A stretch of DNA of 64,000 nt from Rapana venosa (lineage: Eukaryota > Mollusca > Gastropoda > Neogastropoda > Muricidae): assembly GCA_028751875.1 (NCBI GenBank), contig CM054155.1:8352462-8416461 (forward strand), read 5' to 3'. Within the stretch, counting starts at the first letter, position 1. The number at the start of each line of letters is the position of its first letter. Both the position numbers and the translations under genes were made by a program. The notes beneath the pieces are model-generated. The model saw nothing but the letters and a program-made list of their open reading frames with translations. It did no database searches and was not told where the DNA came from. Positions 60,860-64,000 of the stretch are shown here, piece after piece.

Positions 60860-61295
60860 CAGTGATCCCAGTTTTTCTGTTTCAAAGGGCCCCTCAGTTT
60901 CTTTTCCCCCTTTACCTTTGTGCTGTAGTGAATTTTTGTCAAACCCTTTTGGGGGGGCGGGGGTTTCCCAAGGGGTGAGGGGGGGGGAAATTTAGAGGGC
61001 ATTGGGGTTTGGTTGCCACCTCTTGGGCAACCCACAGTCTGAGCTAATACTGTCGTCAGTGGGGTTAGAAGGGTTTGGTGTCCTGTGATGTTAGCTCGAA
61101 CAGGCACCACTGAACACCCCCAAAGTGACCCGCAGCAGTGCAGAGCCCCCGGGGTGTGGCCCCATGGGGGCCTGATATTGAAAGTCCGGTAACTTTGACC
61201 CTTGGGATGAGACATAAATTTGGGGTGGGCTGTGGCTGGGAGATTGGGATGGTGGCGTGGGAAAGCAGGATGGGGATGCCCCCAGAATGTAAGGC
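60860..61295 (+). repeat. Dispersed repeat R, copy at 61 kb
   Basis: Counterpart of 8,245-8,690 in the same orientation, with GTCAAACCCTTTTGGGGGGG, GGTTGCCACCTCTTGGGC, CTGTGATGTTAGCTCGAAC and GGTAACTTTGACCCTTGGG. Confidence 0.75.
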
Positions 61296-61464
61296 AGCAG
61301 AAAAACAAAAAAGAGTTGCTTTTTTACAGGAGCTTTTCCTGCAGAAAAAAACAAATGCACTAACCGGACTTCTCCTTTTTGGGATCTCTGTATGCTAATA
61401 AATTTAAAAGGGATTTTTTTTTTTTTTTATAGAACCCAGAAAACAGGGGAAAAAAGGGGAAAGG

Positions 61465-61800
61465 TGGCAGGGGGTTTAAAGCGGTCAACTGCCAAAAAGA
61501 AAACCGTGAGGTTTCGGGGTTTCGATTCCCGCCTCCCCTTTTTTCCCCTTTTTTGACAAAAAATTTGAAGAGTGTCAAAGCCCTTCGGGGTGACACTATA
61601 AACCGAGGCCCTTGTTCAAACCATGCAGAAATCTTGCACACACGTTAAATCCTGTTCCGCTTTTTGTAAAAGTAGGCCCCTTGTGTGCCGGTTTGGGGAA
61701 CAGATGCAATTTTCAAAACCGCATACAACGGGGGCTGGTACAAAAAAAAGAGAAAGTGTTATTTCGTTACCTCGATATAAAAAAATAAAATTAATTAGTT
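61465..61800 (+). repeat. SINE S1, full-length but degraded copy
   Basis: The head is recognisable by TCGGGGTTTCGATTCCCG. The body has GACACTATAAACCGAGGCCC, TGTTCCGCTTTTTG and TTGTGTGCCGGT. Many homopolymer-length differences from the 37,346 copy are present. Confidence 0.75.
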
Positions 61801-62574
61801 AAAAAAAACACAAATTGGAGGTTTGAAAAAATCTAACCCAATTTATCTGTGTCGTTTAGATTGTACTGCACACTTGCTTTTTTTTTTGGGTTTATTTGTG
61901 ATTGAAACAGCATTTTTTGTTTGTGTTGTTATTGCTGAAAAAATTCCGTATTTTTTACTTTAGTTTTATCAGTTATGGAAGTTAGTCTTTTTGGGCAGAA
62001 TTGTGACATTTTAAACGGCAAAATTTAGACGGGAAAAATTATACTTTTAATACATAAAAAACCCTTTGGGTAAGTTTATCCCCGATGAAAATCTTACACT
62101 AAATACAAGGCTGTCAGTGGTATGAAAAACAATAGGCTGGTGACTAATGGCATGTGTAATAAAGAGTATTTGGGGACAAAAAAAATGTTCGTGTTTTAAC
62201 CCTCCCGTGTGGGAATCCTTTTTTTCTTTCTGATCCCTTTTTTCTTTCTTTTTGTGTTTTAAAATTTAAAACATTTTGTTTCGGGGACACGTAATGCAGT
62301 CTTATGTGGTGGGCGGTCAAACTCTGCTTTCGAGTGAAAAACTGTTTGATCCATTTTTTTTTTTTTCATATTTTTTATTTGATTTTCTTCATTTTTTTAT
62401 TTTTACTTATTCATTCATTTATTTATATTTTTGTTTTATTTATGTGTTTATGTATTTATTACAGGGTTTAAAAAGGTTTTATGTAGGGGGTGTGTGCTTT
62501 TCCCTTTTTGAAAAAGCTTACTAACTTTTTACATTTTTGTTTGTTTTCTTTCTCAGCGGGTGTTGTGGGGGGGT

Positions 62575-62610
<36 letters not shown>

Positions 62611-62737
62611 GGGGGGGGGGGGGGGGGGGGGGAGGGGTTTTGGGGGGGGGGGGGGGAGCGGGGGGGGGGTTTTTGGGGGGGGGTGGGGTGGGGGGGGGGG
62701 GGGGGGGGGGGGGGGGCGGGGGGGTTTTTTTTTTTTG

Positions 62738-62768
<31 letters not shown>

Positions 62769-62797
62769 CCCCCCTTTTTTTTTTTTTTTTAAAATAA

Positions 62798-62831
<34 letters not shown>

Positions 62832-63189
62832 GGGGGGGGGGGAGACAATATTCTTTGTTTTGGGGGAAAGGCCATTTTTAAATTAAAAGTTTGAAATTCT
62901 TTTCCTCTCTCTTTCTCTGTGCTCTGTTTGCTGTCTCTTCTGTCTGTCTTCTGTCTCGTCTGTCTCCCTCTCTCCTCTCTCCTTTTCTCTCTTTTGTCTC
63001 TCTCTCCCCCTCTCTTCTGATGGTTGTGGGGGGATGAAGGAGTGAAAAAATTGCGTAGGACTTTTCATAAAATCAGTGTTTTTAATTTTTGTTTTCCCTG
63101 TGTTAGATTGTTGTGTTTCCGCCTTTTGCTGTCTGATCATTTATTTTTCTGATTTTTTTGATGAATTTGTGTTAACTGTTTTATTTTCG
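61801..63189. other. Unclassified sequence with a long poly-G/poly-T block
   Basis: G-run block at 62,567-62,835 with T runs at 62,741-62,790, and a CT-rich stretch at 62,905-63,017. No gene. The glycine-rich frames are translations of the G run. Confidence 0.7.
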
Positions 63190-63275
63190 ATTAATAATAA
63201 TAATAAAATAATAATAAAATTATGAAATTTTTTATGCGCTGAATCTTGTAAAGGAAAAAATCAAAGCGCTCACTT
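63190..63275 (+). repeat. Element G
   Basis: (AAT)n, then TTATGCGCTGAATCTTGTAA and AATCAAAGCGCTC. It abuts repeat E. Confidence 0.65.
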
Positions 63276-63500
63276 ACTGTTAATTTTGTCCATGCATGTC
63301 TTCAGTAACATAGCTTAGATTTGTCAAAGTGTGGGAAAAGTTATCATTAATTTTTTTTGCACGTTTGCTGTAAGTGTTATTATCCATTTATTGTTTTTTT
63401 GTTTGTTTGTTTGTTTTTCTCTTTTTTTGAGGGCCAGGTGTAAAGAAGCCTCTGGCTTTCCCAAAACCCCTTTAAAAAATTCGGTTCGAGTTTCAACAAG
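63270..63500 (+). repeat. Dispersed repeat E, second copy
   Basis: TGTCCATGCATGTC, CTTAGATTTGTCAAAGTGTG and GAGGGCCAGGTGTAAAGAAG match 37,085-37,345. A (TTTG)n stretch lies inside. Confidence 0.6.
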
Positions 63501-63784
63501 AATTGCTCTTTATCCTCACTATGAATAAATATGTCGCAACTTAAAACTCAAAAAGCCCTTTTTTATCTTGTTGTTTTTTTTGAATTACTTTATAGAACAT
63601 ATTATTTTGTTGTTATTGTTTTTTAAACTACTTATGACCATATTATGTTTTTGTTTCCTTAACAACATTTTAATATTTGAAGAAAAAAAAATTTGATTTC
63701 AGCCCCCTCCCCCCTCACTTACTTCACGTTAAAGAGTTTTTATTCTTTGGTGGGGGGGATTTTCAATGTTTTATTTCAAGGTAA

Positions 63785-63905
63785 TTAATGAATCTATGTG
63801 CTTTTTTTTTTACTTTAGTCCCCCTGAGCCCCTTTGGTTTTGTAAAAATTTTGTCATCCGTTCCAACCCTACCAATGGGGTACCTTGAAAAATGGAACAG
63901 GTTTT
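63785..63905 (-). repeat. SINE S1 fragment, badly degraded
   Basis: TATGTGCTTTTTTTTTTAC, TTTGTCATCCGTTCC and AAAAATGGAACAGG follow the minus-strand order of S1. Confidence 0.5.
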
Positions 63906-64000
63906 TTTCTCCTCCCCTTTTGGTGATTTTTATTTTGCGTATCTCTGCATTCTGGCCGTTTGTTTGATTATAAAATAAAAAAAAATATTTAAAAATTTGA

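Noticed and set aside
62095..62170. A further repeat B fragment
   Set aside because: Only GGCTGGTGACTAATGGCA resembles the family; the flanks do not align, so the match may be chance.

Overview
The window is animal nuclear DNA, most likely from a mollusc (lophotrochozoan). The evidence is split exons with GT-AG introns, tRNA-derived SINEs of several families, Jockey/CR1-like LINE remnants of the type common in molluscs, and a very high load of di-, tetra- and pentanucleotide repeats. No bacterial-style operon, CRISPR array, rRNA or functional tRNA gene is visible. Nearly all long reading frames are translations of microsatellites and are not genes.

The only convincing host gene is a fragment of an ACOT9-type acyl-CoA thioesterase on the + strand. 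Two consecutive exons (50,777-51,008 and 52,245-52,340) join in phase and align with the known ACOT9 protein. Its other exons are not recognisable here. Everything else is repeat-derived: three or four decayed LINE fragments (2.7-3.4 kb, 28.2-29.1 kb with a second copy at 44.5-45.4 kb, 48.3-49.5 kb), at least four SINE-like families (called S1-S4 here), several unnamed dispersed repeats (B, C, D, E, F, G, R) and tandem repeats.

Layout. 0-4 kb: a repeat B piece, (CA)n, a compound GATA/GACA/GGTA tract and a LINE 3' end. 4-16.5 kb: a complex of tandem and inverted copies of repeat B and its flank, with SINEs inserted in some copies but not others. 16.5-20.4 kb: AT-rich or homopolymer-rich sequence of doubtful quality, including about 330 bp of nearly pure A. 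20.4-21.6 kb: unique sequence, then a GATA tract. 21.6-32.0 kb: copy 1 of a direct duplication of about 10.4 kb. 32.0-37.9 kb: spacer with microsatellites and SINEs. 37.9-48.3 kb: copy 2 of the duplication. 48.3-49.5 kb: LINE. 49.8-50.8 kb: a minisatellite that runs into the ACOT9 exon. 50.8-52.3 kb: ACOT9 exons. 52.6-64 kb: a second homopolymer-rich block with decayed SINEs.

Two points matter most. (1) The 10.4-kb duplication is almost identical, even in hypermutable microsatellites, but differs in short indel-rich patches and at its ends. That pattern fits a false duplication or patchy consensus at least as well as a very recent real event. (2) Repeat B is a non-coding dispersed family of about 2.3 kb or more with internal microsatellites. 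I cannot assign it to a known class. It occurs whole, tandem, inverted and split by later insertions, and is the best candidate here for an undescribed element. Letters for repeat families are my own labels. All comparisons were made by eye.
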